DNA of 64,000 nt from Raffaelea ambrosiae. Lineage: Eukaryota; Ascomycota; Sordariomycetes; Ophiostomatales; Ophiostomataceae. Where the stretch lies: the NCBI GenBank assembly GCA_002778195.1, contig PCDI01000001.1, positions 496,001 to 560,000 of the forward strand, read 5' to 3'. Made by a program: the position numbers and the translations under genes. Under the pieces are notes generated by a model, which did not search any database, was not told the DNA's origin, and saw only the letters and a list, made by a program, of their open reading frames with translations. This document shows, one piece after another, positions 31,375 through 43,231 of this stretch (its first letter is position 1; each line of letters opens with the position of its first letter).

Positions 31375-34120
31375 CGATCGTGATCGTCCTCTCTTGCGAG
31401 CAACGACTGCCAAGGCTGTGAGAGACGAAAATGGGACGAGAGTCGTTCAGAAAAGAGACGAGGGATAATTAGGAACAGAGCTGAGTCGACAGAGTCAAGC
31501 CGGGTGCAATGGTGCGCTCCATAGCTCCTCATGTAGAAAATAAGCATTCCGAGTCTGACCCAAGAAAAGTCATGCGCAGCCAAGCATCGGTCTGGCTGAT
31601 TCTATGGGCAGCTTCCAGAAAATGCAGCCTTGCGCTCCACTAAAATGAGGCATGGGCAAATGGCGCCAAAGGCGCCTGGCTCTTCTGCGGGGGTCAAGCT
31701 GAGGGGACGCAGCAAATCATAAGCCACACATGAGGCAAAGCGCCTTTCCAGGGTTATTGCTAAAGCGTCTCGGTGAAGGAATGCGATGGCATGGCTATTC
31801 ATATGGGGGGGTCCTTCACTTTCATAGATAAGCGTGAGTGGCAAATCATGGCGAAACAAGCTGCGACGATCAAAGCAAAGCCAATCTGCACACTTGTGTG
31901 ATTTGTTTCGAGATCGAGACAACGGAGCAAACAGGAAAAAACGAGAAGACGGACAAACAGACAAGCGGATGAAAGAAAGAAAAGATGCCGGGCCAAATCT
32001 ATTGGCGCAGGCGACATCTGCGTCCTTTGTTGCATCCCGGAGTCGCCAGCCCGGCAGTGGATTGCCCTGACGGGGACAAGAGACGCGCGCCGGCGAGAAG
32101 GCGACGTCGGGTACTACCCAACGGCAAGCAATCGATTCCCGTTCAATTCTTACGGGTTGAGCCTGCGACCGTACGTACGAGCGCGGCAGGGCAAGACGCT
32201 TCGGCCGAAGAGCGGATGCGAACGGACGTGAAGGGACGTGTTCGCAACACGGCCGGAGAGATGCATGGGGCTAAGACGAGCAAATGCCGAGACACCTGCA
32301 ACGACGACAAGATGCGAAAAAAAATAAAAGAAAACAATAAACAGGAGTTTGGAATCATTTAAGGTTATCGTAGCCGAGTGGCTGTTGGTCTGTGTGTGTG
32401 TGTGTGTGCGTGTGTCAGGAGACAGACCACGAGACAACCCCCCAAAAAAAAGCAAGACATGAATTGGTTACAAACTGTAGGCAACCCGGTTACACGTCCT
32501 TGTCAAAAGACGAGACAGTTGACTCGCCTCAGCTCGCATGGCGTGGAAGCGTCATTGACCCGGCATGCGGATTCCCTGGATGTTCAACGTACGGGGATCG
32601 GTAAAAACGAGAAAGAGATATGCAGACAATGTCCATACGGGGGAAGAAAAGGCGAGCAAGACGGAAGGTCCATATTACTGCGTGGGACTGTCTCTCGGGC
32701 CGGCGAGCTGTGTCTGCGGAGAGGCGGAATGGAACGGTGCAACAGAATCTCTAGGTGAAAAGTGAGGTTCGTCCAATCTTGCACTCTGTGTCAGATACAG
32801 TGACCACGGGCCGAGACAGGGCTCAGACAGCCGTCAGACACGTGCAACGCGGGCGCCATGAAGTCTACGCGAGATGTGTGAAGAGAAGAGAACATACGAA
32901 AACAAAAGAAAATGGCCAGACGGTTGAAAAAACAGGGCACCGGGATACCAGTGTGTTCGCCGAGTCGGTCAACGCAATATGGGTGGGAAATGGCCTAATG
33001 TAGAGGCCATTTATGGGGGCCCTGTAAGTACGACCTCGCTGTAAAGGCAGGAAGGAGACTCCGATGCAGGGAATGACTAAAAGCTGGGACGAGCTGGGAC
33101 AAGCTGCAGGGAAAAAAAACTTCTCACTAGCAATAGAGCTGGGCAAAGATTGGAAGGAACGGTAGGTTTGTCACCACGATCTAGACCCGATTTGGAGCAA
33201 GCGGTTTCTAAGATGACTGGGCAGTTTCCAGGAGGAGCACCGCAGCGGCAGGCAGTTTCCCCTGCGGGGCGTCATTATTCGCCGAGATTGGCTCGCTGGG
33301 TGGGTGCTGGAAGGATGGATTGGCCTGCGGGAGCAACTCGAAGATCGCTACGCGTCGGCGCTGGAAAGAAAGGACCCGCTGCGTACCAGAAATTGTGACA
33401 AGGCCGAAAGTGGGGAAGGGAAAAGAGGCAGGGAAAAATTGCTTGAGAGGGAAAGAACGGCCTGCGCCCAGGAAGGTGCGAGTGGTGCCCCGGCTGTACT
33501 CGCCCGCGCACGCACGCCGTCGGCGTCCGGCAGCAACGTCTTGGCTTTGCACTCTTCGGGCGACTTGGCCTGCTTAGCTCTCTCTCTCCTGCTTCCAACA
33601 TCACCAGACGCACTGCAGCAAAACACGACGCTACACGCCACGGGCTCTCCTGTGCACACCTCTGTCGTCTGTTTTTTTTTTTCTTGAGAGAGAGAGGGGT
33701 GTATCCGTGGCGTTTTTGTGTGTGTGTTTTTTGTGTGTGCCTTTTCCTGATTTCTATTTTCTCATTGGATTTTATTTCTCGCTTGTCTTGGAACCAGGCC
33801 ATCTTGGATTGGAGTCCGGAATTGCAGCCCGCCTCCCCCCCCCAACCCCCGGGCTCTTTTGTTTGCAATTCTTCTTTTTGGATGTTGTCTCTCTCGCTTG
33901 CCTGTCGGTCTCTCATTTTATAAAACTTACATATGGCCCCTTGCTCGTCGCTCCTTGCTGGTCTCTCACATCCATCGACCATTGCGAAATTCACTTTTCT
34001 CTGGGAATTTTGAGGGCAGCGCCGTCAACAACAGTGGCAACACTCACCACCCCCGATTGGGCGGCCAAAAACAACCCCAATATCCCGCAGTCTCACTCCC
34101 CGGAACGGAGTTCCGACGAC
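31375..34120. other. 2.7 kb divergent intergenic region
   Basis: It lies between the small membrane protein gene and the MFS gene. Many open frames overlap, but none carries a motif or consistent bias. It contains a TG microsatellite (about 32389-32415) and T/C-rich sequence near the MFS start (33580-33990), which is a common promoter feature in these fungi. Confidence 0.5.
32389..32415. repeat. Short (GT)n microsatellite
   Basis: About 12 GT units with one interruption, noncoding. Confidence 0.8.
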
Positions 34121-36350
34121 ATGGACCCGGAAAAGGCCCGCCCGTCGCCCTCCGTCGCGGTCGTCGGCGATTCCGGCACCAAAAGTCCGGCATCGGTCAG
34201 CGCCATGGAAAACGTACCGCCCTCTACCGCTGGCGGTCGTCACCACAGCCCACCCGCCCCCGATGAGCTGGCATTGGCCCTGTCATTGGCCCTGTCCCGC
34301 TCCCTACACAGTCACGTCTCCCGGACCTCTCGTCCGCCGCCTCTGGCTCCGGGTATTGCCGACCCGGATCCGGAAGCCGGTGACGGAGAAGAAGAAGACT
34401 CGGCTTATGAGGAACCCGACAAGCTGCCATACTCAAAGCTGCGCTGTCTCGCACTCGTGGCCACTGTTACCGGCGCCAGCTTCTCCAACGTACGTTACCC
34501 GTGTCTCTACATCCGTGCCTCGCCAGTTTGCTTTGCTCACGCTTTGTCTAGACCCTTTCGGTCCAGGCCGTCATCATCATCCTGCCCAGCATCGGCCGTG
34601 ATATTGGTATTCCCGACAGCCGGCTACAGTGGGTTGTGTCGGCCTACTCGTTGACATTCGGCTGCTTTCTGCTGCTCTGGGGCCGCATTGCCGACGTCTT
34701 TGGCAAGAAGGCCATATTTGTGCTCGGCTCGGCCTGGGTGACGGCAACCACGGTGGCCAACCCCTTTGTGTCAAACGAAATAGCATTTCATCTGTTTCGA
34801 GGACTTCAAGGCCTGGTAAGCTGTCTTGTGCACACACTTGTGCTTCTATTCCCCCATTTTTTTTTTCTTTCTTTTTTAGTCTAATAAGGATAGGGTGCTG
34901 CTGCCAACGTTCCAACGGCGATCGGCATCTTGGGCACGACCTTTCCACCGGGCAAGGCCAAGACCTATGCCTTTACGGCTTATGGTAAGACGTCCACATC
35001 CATCGCACCTTGCCTGTCATTTTCTGTCCATCTAACACTTACGCAGGCGCCGGCGCTCCACTCGGCAGTATCTTTGGCAACCTCATCGCCGGTCTGATCG
35101 CCTCGTACGTCAATTGGAAATGGGTTTTCGGCGTCCTGGCCATCTTCATCGGAGTCATCACCGTGGCCGGCTTCCTCGTCATTCCCAACCATCCACCACC
35201 ACGCCATGGACCAGCACCTGCCCCGCCGAATTCTCCTCCAGCCGCCCTCAACAACGGTGCCCCCCAGCCAATCGAGGCCGCTTGGTTCCGCTCGATTGAC
35301 TGGATCGGCGGCTTCCTAGTCACACTCGGCCTCGTTGGCTTGCTTTTTGCTCTCACCGAAGGCAACGTTGTGGGTTGGTCCACGCCCTGGGTCGGTGTCA
35401 TCATCGGCCTCTCTGTGATTCTGGTCGCCGGTTTCGTCCTCTGGCAGCTTTGGTTGGAGAAGCCGCACAACTGTGACAAGCGAATTTCTGGTCACTCGTG
35501 GCCACCGCCACCGCTTGTCCGCATGTCCATCTTTACGCACTCCAAGGACAACTCCTTTGCCACCTCCCTCGTCATCATGGCCTTTTTCTTCAGCTCCTTC
35601 AACGGCTATCTGATCTATGCCACCTACTTCTACCAGGACTACCAGGGCCTCAGTGCCATTCAGACCACTCTGCGTTTTATTCCCACCGGTGTTTTTGGGC
35701 TTATCACTTGCTTCTGTGTGGCGCCTCTGCTCAGCCGCGTGCCCACCTACATGATTTTGATGACTGGCAATATTGCCGTGTGCCTGAGCTGTCTCCTGCT
35801 GGCCGTGCCTATTCCTGCTGACACTACCTCTTACTTTGCCTATGGACTCGAAGCCATGATCCTTGCTGTCATCGGCGCCGATACCTCCTGGCCGTCCTTG
35901 ACACTATTTGTGTCGCGCGCCTTGCCACATGAAGACCAGGCCCTTGGCGGTGGGCTGGTGAACATGGCCGGTCAAGTTGGTCGTGCCATCGGCCTGGCCA
36001 TTGCCACGGCCATCCAAACATCGGTCATGGCCGCAGAACGGGGCCGTTCCGTCAGTAACGTAGGTCCCGCCGAGAACCATGACTGGGCGACCCTTAAGGG
36101 CATCCGGGCCGGGCACTGGTTCAACTTTGGTACTGCAGTGGTGTCGTTTTTGGTGGTGGCGATTGCCTTCCGTGGGACGGGGATTGTGGGCAAGGCGCCG
36201 GACCGACCTGTGCGGTCAGGTGTACGCTCCGGTGACGACACTGCCACAACGGCAACGCCAGCCAGAACATCATCAGACGCTGAGGCCAGAGCAGGGAACG
36301 CAACACGTAGTGGAGATACCCAAACCACCGTTCCGACGGAAGAGAAATAA
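34121..36350 (+). CDS. MFS transporter, DHA2-type drug:H+ antiporter family
   Basis: Four exons, 34121-34489, 34552-34815, 34894-34984 and 35047-36350, give 675 residues. The three introns of 62 to 78 nt have GT..AG ends and the junctions keep the frame. A long cytosolic N-terminus of about 105 residues, rich in Ser, Pro and acid groups, comes first. Family markers follow: LQWVVSAYSLTFGCFLLLWGR with the Gly-Arg of the conserved loop after helix 2, FRGLQGLGAAANVPTAIG in helix 4, and a GAGAPLGSIFGN helix-5 type motif. Around 14 helices are expected. The family exports toxins and small molecules. The C-terminal tail is Thr/Ala-rich. The substrate is unknown, and no biosynthetic gene sits directly beside it. 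Confidence 0.88.
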
Positions 36351-36478
36351 AGGAATGAGTGCTATGTCTATTTTTGTTTGGGGGGGGGGGGTTACATTTA
36401 ATTCTGTTGGGATTTCAAAAAGTTTCTGTTCAATCTACTTCTATGCAAATATCCCAAAATTCAATTTACAACAACTGT

Positions 36479-37516
36479 CTACGGACAAAAGAAGACTTGG
36501 TGAAGTGTATTGCTCTCTGCGTCCTCCAGCTTTCGCTGCGCCATTTGCTGTGCAAGAAGTTCCAGGTCGTGCCGCTGGTTTTCAAGCATCTCGTCCAACC
36601 ACTTGTCGAGCTGGTCCAACGCATAGAGATCGTGCTGAAAGTCGGACGTCGTGTAGCCAGCATGGTTGTCGTTCTCGATCCACCCGCTCATGCCACGAGT
36701 GAACTTGAGCGGTTCGCCGACGGGACGACACGACTCGAAGCTCGCGAGAACGGGCAAGCCTTCTTGGCTGACCAGTATATTCCCCGGACGAATGCTGTTG
36801 TGTGCCCACCCGATGGTGTGCAGCCGCGCCACAGCGTCACGAATGGTGGCCATGAAGCGCTCCTTGTTGATGGGCGCGGGCTCTTCACGCTCGTCCAGTT
36901 CGTCGAAGAAGCCCTCCCGACCGAAACGGACGTCATTGTCTGTTTCCCCCGAGCCAAACACACGATTGGCCAGATACGGGTCGTCTTCATCGTAGACGAG
37001 AACGGCCGACATGTGCCGAGCAAGGTCTGTGATGTGCCTGTCGAGGACAATGCTGGTGATGAAACCGCGATGCACGCGGCAGCCATGGTACCGGACCAGC
37101 CCTGGGTGGCGGACGCAGGCGGAAAGATATTCCAAGTTGCGCACCTCTTCGAGCATGATCTTGGGTACGCGGTCCGCGGCATCGTAGGCCACGCGCTCTT
37201 CTGAGGAGTAGAAGTATGGCATGGCGTGGGTGGGCCGCTTGAAGTACAGGTGCTTGTCGACAAGGTCGTTGGGAAACACAAAAAAATCGACGTCTTTTGT
37301 GACAGGAGGGTACACCAGAGCGTCAGCGACCGGCGTGAGCCCTTCGTCGTACTCTTTCAGAGTCATTTGCAATTTCGGCTTGTCAACACGGCCCGAGTAG
37401 TAGTGGTCTTGCGCGTCCACAAAAATGTATCCCGTAAACGAGGGCAGCTTCATGCCCTCTCTATAGGCCTCGTATAGGAAGAGGACATCTTGGATGTTTC
37501 TCAACTTTGGCTGCAT
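36479..37516 (-). CDS. Protein kinase-like protein, predicted pseudokinase
   Basis: A single-exon frame of 345 residues from the ATG at 37516. It has a kinase fold: a Lys in YFKRP at the position of the ATP-anchoring Lys, a Glu-containing helix (LEEVRNLEYL), RYHGC before the hinge, a catalytic-loop-like WAHNSIRPGNILV, and SFESCRP where DFG is expected. The catalytic loop Asp is Ser (S241) and the magnesium-binding Asp is Ser (S259). The protein is therefore unlikely to transfer phosphate. The gene at 43232-44122 is a clear paralogue with HNDIKPQN and DFDS intact. The frame is intact, which suggests a retained scaffolding or regulatory role. A decoy or allosteric partner of the active kinase is one possibility, and is inference. 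Confidence 0.8.
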   Translation of the reverse strand: MQPKLRNIQDVLFLYEAYREGMKLPSFTGYIFVDAQDHYYSGRVDKPKLQMTLKEYDEGLTPVADALVYPPVTKDVDFFVFPNDLVDKHLYFKRPTHAMPYFYSSEERVAYDAADRVPKIMLEEVRNLEYLSACVRHPGLVRYHGCRVHRGFITSIVLDRHITDLARHMSAVLVYDEDDPYLANRVFGSGETDNDVRFGREGFFDELDEREEPAPINKERFMATIRDAVARLHTIGWAHNSIRPGNILVSQEGLPVLASFESCRPVGEPLKFTRGMSGWIENDNHAGYTTSDFQHDLYALDQLDKWLDEMLENQRHDLELLAQQMAQRKLEDAESNTLHQVFFCP

Positions 37517-38270
37517 GTTTGGAAGTGCGTCTGCGCAAGTGGAGGCGAGCGAATGCAAGAGAAATACGAGTGGATGAAAGTTACAAAGAACGCAAAATTC
37601 CAACAAACAAACAAATTGGAACAGAGGCGTGAAGGGGCGAGCCAGGGGAAAAAAAAGAGAATGGCCGGAGTGTCCAACGAGTGAGAGCAGCCCCTATTCT
37701 CTTTATGCGGCTGCCTACAGAACATGCAGACAGTCGACCCAACCTTGCTGAGAGCCAGGCGTGCCACAAGTGCATTTCGTTCTTGAGGGGGAAAGAGGGT
37801 GTGATGGCTCTGTGATGAACCAATCAACTCATGAGCCGCCTGGCTGGCAAACCAACATCGGCGACCCATGGCTGCGACCCTCTTCTGCGGCCTACTTCTG
37901 CGGCCAAGCTCCAAGCCGCCTTCCTGAGCCCACAATTAAAACGGGGATCCGTGGTGGGATTCTTAGGTACCCAGCCGTCTGCAAGGCATCACTCCCTTCT
38001 CGTGCCCGTTTCCAGGGACTTGCCTTCATGCCTGGTCATGCCTGATAGAACGAACAAGCCAGGCGTCAAAGGTACGTGGTTAACAGTGTGTTGTCACTCA
38101 CAGCTGAGAGTGGCAATGAGACATCCCCTTACAAATTCACGTTGCGCCACAGGAGCTTATGTCAGACTTGCTTGCATCACTACTCATTCCATGTTGATCA
38201 TCTACGTCAAGCAATATAAAAGGAATTGTCTGGTATCGATGAATTTGTCTCTACGACTTCCAACTATCCT
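37517..38270. other. Intergenic, no gene seen
   Basis: Upstream region of the pseudokinase. Open frames are short and unremarkable. Confidence 0.5.
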
Positions 38271-38477
38271 ATGCCAACGGTAAACATGTCGACTTTCAAC
38301 ACGAGCAGCGACGACAAGAAAAAGGTGGCATTTAATCTTCCCGCCGACCACGATGATTCCAAGGAGCCATCGTTCACGCGGACACCAACGCCTCCTCCAA
38401 CCAAGTCCGATACAGAGACATCCAACAGTGATCCTTCTCTTCTCTCACCGCGACCCAAATCTCGGAAAGCATCTTGA
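38271..38477 (+). CDS. Small Ser/Thr/Pro-rich ORF
   Basis: 68 residues from the ATG at 38271, with a second ATG five codons on. The composition is hydrophilic (DDKKKVAFNLPADHDDSK, then TRTPTPPPTKSDTETS), like a disordered regulatory tail. There is no signal peptide or motif. It could be a real small protein, a fragment of a larger lost gene, or chance. The Pro/Thr/Ser bias is unlike noise but not decisive. Confidence 0.35.
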   Translation: MPTVNMSTFNTSSDDKKKVAFNLPADHDDSKEPSFTRTPTPPPTKSDTETSNSDPSLLSPRPKSRKAS

Positions 38478-38841
38478 TGGCTTTGTTGGAAAATTGGGGT
38501 GGTTTGCTGTTTACCCATTTGCTGGACTGGAGAAGAGCTATGGAGTGAAGGGCTTCTGATAATAAGGCTTCTACTGATAATGGAAAAGCAATATGGGAAT
38601 CCATTTTTACTTGTCTGTTTTTGCTCGAGGGAAGTTTGCGAAACTGCACCATTGCCATTGATGACATCACGGTCGCTAGTATAACAAATACTCCGTGTCC
38701 ACCCTTTGTGTTTGCAGGCCTCCATGTGTTCACGGGGAATTTGTTTGTGCCTTTCTCCACTCCTACATCCCTTATTATCGATCGGTAGTGGTGACTTTAG
38801 CCATGCTCCCGTGAAACGACTCAACTCGTGACGTCGCTACT
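38478..38841. other. Intergenic, no gene seen
   Basis: 364 bp of mixed sequence, 3' flank of the small ORF and of the GDSG-motif gene. Confidence 0.45.
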
Positions 38842-40628
38842 TTAGTCAACCCAGCCCGAACTGTTCTCACTCGACCCCCTGCAAATGTCTGGTATCTCGA
38901 CCTGGTCGGCTCCCGTGACCGCTTTGATGTGGTTCAACAGTGTTTCCGCAATGGACACATATGTTGCCGGTCGGCCGCTTTCGTCTTCTCTGTTGCTACC
39001 AAACACGAAGCCCAGAATGCGACCGTCGGCCAAGCGGATTGCTGCCCCCGAGTCTCCCTTCTCTGAGACTGTGGGAATGTGTGTGTCCCAGTGGGAGTCT
39101 CCAGATGGCACATCGAGCACGACGACCTCACGGGATGTAAATTCCTTCTTGTCCCCGTTGTCGGAAAGGTATCGCGTGCAAACACCGTCACGGACATCAT
39201 GTACGATACCCACTGAGAACGTCGTAGAGCGCCCATGGAGAAAAACGTATGTTGGCTGCCGAGAGGCTGCCATGCTCTGTATTTCTCCAGCCGGGACGAC
39301 TTGTTCGTGTCGGGGATTGAAGAACCGGAGAAATGAGTATTTTTCCCTGATCGGCCGTTCAATGCGAAGTCTGTCGCAAATACTGAAAACCATCTCACAG
39401 GCCCTTCTCGAGTGTAGCACGTCCTTGTCAGAAAATGTCAGCAATAAAATACCCCGGATAAGTTCAACATGTGTGAGGGACCCATACCGGCCCCGCGATG
39501 TTCGCCAGGTCGTGATATCGACGTGGTTCAACATCGACCAATGCCCAATCCTTCATGTTCTGTCCAGGTTGTGGAGTGTCCAATCCCGATGATAACCACA
39601 CGTCGCCCAGAACTCGATGCTGTTCCCACGAGCTCTGAAACGATGCGAGGGCGGTTGTCAGAACTTCGAGGCCTCGCTTAGAATCCGTAAGGCTCGTTTC
39701 CGCATATGCTGGCCAAACTTTTCCGGTCCGTTCTGGCTCTTGCTTTTCTCTCTCTTGCTGGGCGATGGAATCTTCCGTCCAGGCAACTTCCTCTCCGAGC
39801 TTGTTGAAAATGGCCCCCCTATCCATTTCGGATGGGCTGAGTAGTCTCACGGAGTTGGCCTTGGATAATGGGGCGAGCGGGTCCTGCTGGCCAAGCGCGG
39901 CGACATGATGGCTTGTTAGAGCGCATACACGGCGTTGCTTGCCCCGCCGAAGTGACAGGTAACAGGACAAGGTCCCGCTGCCCCGTTGGCCTTCGGGACC
40001 AATACTTGCGCCGTTGAATGCTGGATGGAAACAAAGCGGTCTGCTTATCGCGAACTCGTAATCGTTCGTTGTCTCGAGGACAGGCCGGGCCTCCCCGGCC
40101 CCATCCATCGCGCTGGGAAATGACACTATTTCTACGTGCACATCAGCAAAGTCTCTGTTCAAAAGTTAGCTATTTTTTTTGAGTTGTGTTTCACGAATGG
40201 TCAAGTCAATCCCACCGTTGTCGAAGAAGCTCTTCAACCTCGCACGCCAGCCCTCTGGCCAAGTCGATCGTGCGCTCGCTAGGTTCATCTGAAACAGATA
40301 TGAGCACAGTTGGGGGGTTGTCCAGTTCTGCTCCTGTCTCTGTAGGGCAGCCTTGTCGGTAAAGTCCCACTGAATCCCATCGCAGTGTAGATGACGTGCA
40401 ACGCCGCATGGTTTCATCGCACAGTTCCAGATCGAATGCGCTTCGGATGGGATGGGTCCCTACACGCAACAAAAATCGGCGCCGCTGGCAATTAAACTTG
40501 GGGTCAAAGTCTGGATCTTGGGGGATTCCGTGAGAGGAGTGTGCCAAGAATGTAGCCAACTTCGCCACAGAAATTCGGTATTTGTCTCCGGGCTGGATGT
40601 ACCGGTCGTGGGGGTATAAGAAAGTCAT
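38842..40628 (-). CDS. Trypsin-like GDSG-motif protein with unknown N-terminal region
   Basis: Three exons, 40628-40216, 40154-39488 and 39423-38842, give 553 residues. Both introns are about 60 nt; the second ends in a less usual CAAG acceptor. The C-terminal third carries SEKGDSGAAIRLADGRILGF, the signature around the nucleophile Ser of chymotrypsin-fold proteases. Earlier, CALTSHHVAA in exon 2 resembles the TAAHC-type catalytic His block. That gives a plausible His and Ser of the triad; the Asp is not assigned. The N-terminal 140 residues are unrecognised. Fungal trypsin-like domains of this kind occur alone or as parts of larger signalling proteins. No secretion signal is present, so an intracellular protease or protease-like protein is expected. 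Confidence 0.72.
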
Positions 40629-41141
40629 TTTGTGTGGCTGACAAAGTAAGGAATGGTAGCTTTTCGGGCCGAAGAAGAGAAAAGAGAAAGACGCTCTATG
40701 AAGCTGACGGCAAATTACTTGTGTGTTTGTGGCCTGGTTGGTGAGGCAGCGAAGTAATAGTTACGCCAGAGCCCTGACTGCTAATATGTCGTTTCAGGTC
40801 ACGTGCAGTCTGAACAACGGTCGACAGTCGAATTTGCTCGCCAACATGCAGGGCCCGATGTTACCCGCTAATGAAATAGCACGGCCGCGATGTTAGAGGG
40901 ATGGCTGTGGGTCTCTTTAAGGACAAACGGATCCGGCCGTCTTTTGAGTACGACAAAATGTGTCATCGAAGACAGGGATGAGAACGCAGACAACATCTGG
41001 GGGATTCCGAAATGAGACTGTTACGTATATTCATTCCCGCGACAGGATTCCAATATTCTGTAAGGCTGTTTTAACGAGACACAGCAGCCTCAGCAGCCTC
41101 AGCAGACTACAGACTCAGAAGTCTCAAAGTCCGTCCAGAAC
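40629..41141. other. Intergenic, no gene seen
   Basis: Upstream of the GDSG-motif gene and 3' flank of the alpha/beta hydrolase. A short cagcctcagcagcctcagcag repeat is at about 41084-41104. Confidence 0.5.
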
Positions 41142-42151
41142 CTACATCTGCGCGTTGTCATAACATCCCTTCCACTTGCCCACGAACACCAACAGTTCCT
41201 CGTGCAGTCTCGGTCCGTCCCGCGAGCTCAGAAAGTGCACACCCCCCGGGCAGGTGACCAGTCGGGCCTCTGCTGAATGTGTCAATAGCTGCATGTCGGC
41301 CTCCGCCTGCCGCACTGAAAACACCACGTCATCAGTGCCCTGAAGCCAGAGCACCGGGCAGCGCACATACGGCAGGCGAGCCCGTATACTGTCCCGCGTG
41401 GCTAGAACCAGGGCGGCCATGACGATGCGTCGCTTGCCAGCGTTGCCGCGATAGTTGTCCGCGATGGACGCGGCCCAGAAGTCGCGTGTGGCAGGCACGG
41501 CCAGCCCCTTTCCAAAGCCGATTTCCATCAAGAAATCGTAGTAGCCATCGCCGGGCACGAAGTCCGGGTCCGGCTCCTGGCTGCCAGCTTGAGAGACGAA
41601 GCCCGATGTTGCCGCGACGCCGTTCCAGCAGCCGAGGCTACGGCTCTCTGGAGACTCGCTGTCCATAGAAGATCCGATGGGGATAATACCTAGAGCCTGG
41701 CAAGGGGGAAATTGTAAGTCGTTGTCTTTTAAACGAGGAACGAGGGGAAACGAGGGGAGGCGGAGAATTTGCGTACCCGTTTCGGTGCCAGTAGAGCCAT
41801 GCGCATTGCAATCCACCCGCCCTGTGACGTCCCCAGCGCAAAGAACTGGCCCACGCCGAGATTGTCAAGAAGCTGCAGTGCCATCGCAGCCGAGTCCCAG
41901 TACGTATACGACTCAGTGTTGCAAGGATAGGTGCATCCGTGACCGAGGGGCTCGACGGCCACCAAGTTCATAGCCCGGCACAGGGCCGGATTGTCAAACT
42001 CAGTATTGTAATACTCAGATGTGGCAGTGAAGGGGTTGAACAGAACGACGGTGGGCTTGGAGGCGTCGAGGGGCGTCTGGGACAAGTGGTAGCCCACGTC
42101 GATGCCACCGAGATGGGGGACCCAAAGGGTTTGGGCGCGGTTCTGTGTCAT
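41142..42151 (-). CDS. Alpha/beta hydrolase
   Basis: Two exons, 42151-41777 and 41696-41142, give 309 residues. The intron is 80 nt with a GTACGC..TGCCAG structure. The fold is complete: PTVVLFNPF strand 3 region, NLVAVEPLGHG oxyanion area, nucleophile elbow GTSQGG, a cap region, then LQGTDDVV with the acid Asp and GGVHFLS with the catalytic His. The layout resembles 3-oxoadipate enol-lactonase-like hydrolases, but the substrate cannot be deduced. There is no secretion signal. It lies next to the GDSG-motif gene on the same strand. Confidence 0.87.
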
Positions 42152-43231
42152 TTTCTTGGGCTGTTTACGGTGTCTTTGTCGTGACGGTGGGCTGTTTGTT
42201 GTGCAGTGTCAAACGGGCAGAGAAAACAGCAGCAGCTGTACAATATGGCCAATGCAGACTAACTGCTCCGGATCCGCAACGATGTAGGGCGGCTTCTGCG
42301 GGGGACTACGAACTACGAAAACCATGTCAACCTATCAAGACACCAAGCATGAGTTCGGATGGCTCCATGCGACAGGATGTCTTAACTTCTGTCACATCGG
42401 TTATCGGCAGTGTTGGGGCAGAGGAGGTGCACATGGCGACCCGAACTCCCCGATAGGCCGACAGGAGCTTCCTGATATGTCGTGTTGAAAATACTACACG
42501 ATTCTGGTACTGCCCTCTATGACAAAGAATAAGTAGGGTGCTGATGAAAAACAAGCGGCGGCATATGGGTCAGCTTCTGTGCCAACACTACATTACATAG
42601 CTTCAGGTAATCGCTAGGCGAAACAGCAGAAAACCCACACTCGATTTACGGCACAAGACTTTGTAGTCTCGTGCGAAATGTAGAGCGTTCCCTAGCGTGA
42701 CTGTTGATCGCTTATTTTGCGGGTCCTGTTGTTGGTGCAGTGTATTTTAGAGATCTGCAGGTTTGGAAGGTGTTTTATGTGTCCTCGAATATCTTCCTTT
42801 TTTTGTGTGTGTTTATCAGCTACTTTTGTTCGGGAAGCTGGATTATCAGTAACGCGAAGCTTAGGCAAGTGCCAACCATAGGCAACTGCCTTTTCCTTTG
42901 GTAAGAACATTATAGCTATAGAAAAAAAAAGCATAAACAAAAATCCGAGGTAAATATGCAATTTGGGGGGGGGGTGTTGGTTTTCTTGCTACCGGCTAGC
43001 ATCGTCGTAATATTTTTAAGGTTCACCACACCAGGCAGAATCATATAGCCATCCTCGTCTTCCCTTATTCCTGTTTGGTTTTCTTCGCCTCTTCCGTCAG
43101 TTTTATTTACTCAACGACTCTCGTTCACCCGGATCCTCATACACAAGAAAGTAGAAACACCACCCAAGCAAAGAGCCCAAGCATTGCCCTGCAAGCCCAA
43201 TGCTGATCAGCCGAATTACAATCCAGCCACT
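42152..43231. other. 1.1 kb divergent intergenic region
   Basis: Divergent promoter region for the alpha/beta hydrolase and the kinase gene. AT-richer in 42600-43000, with a G run at 42965-42975. No gene seen. Confidence 0.5.

Noticed and set aside
32365..32400. tRNA-like A-box (tagccgagtgg)
   Set aside because: It resembles the A-box of Leu or Ser tRNAs, but a GT microsatellite follows and no B-box or cloverleaf can be drawn.
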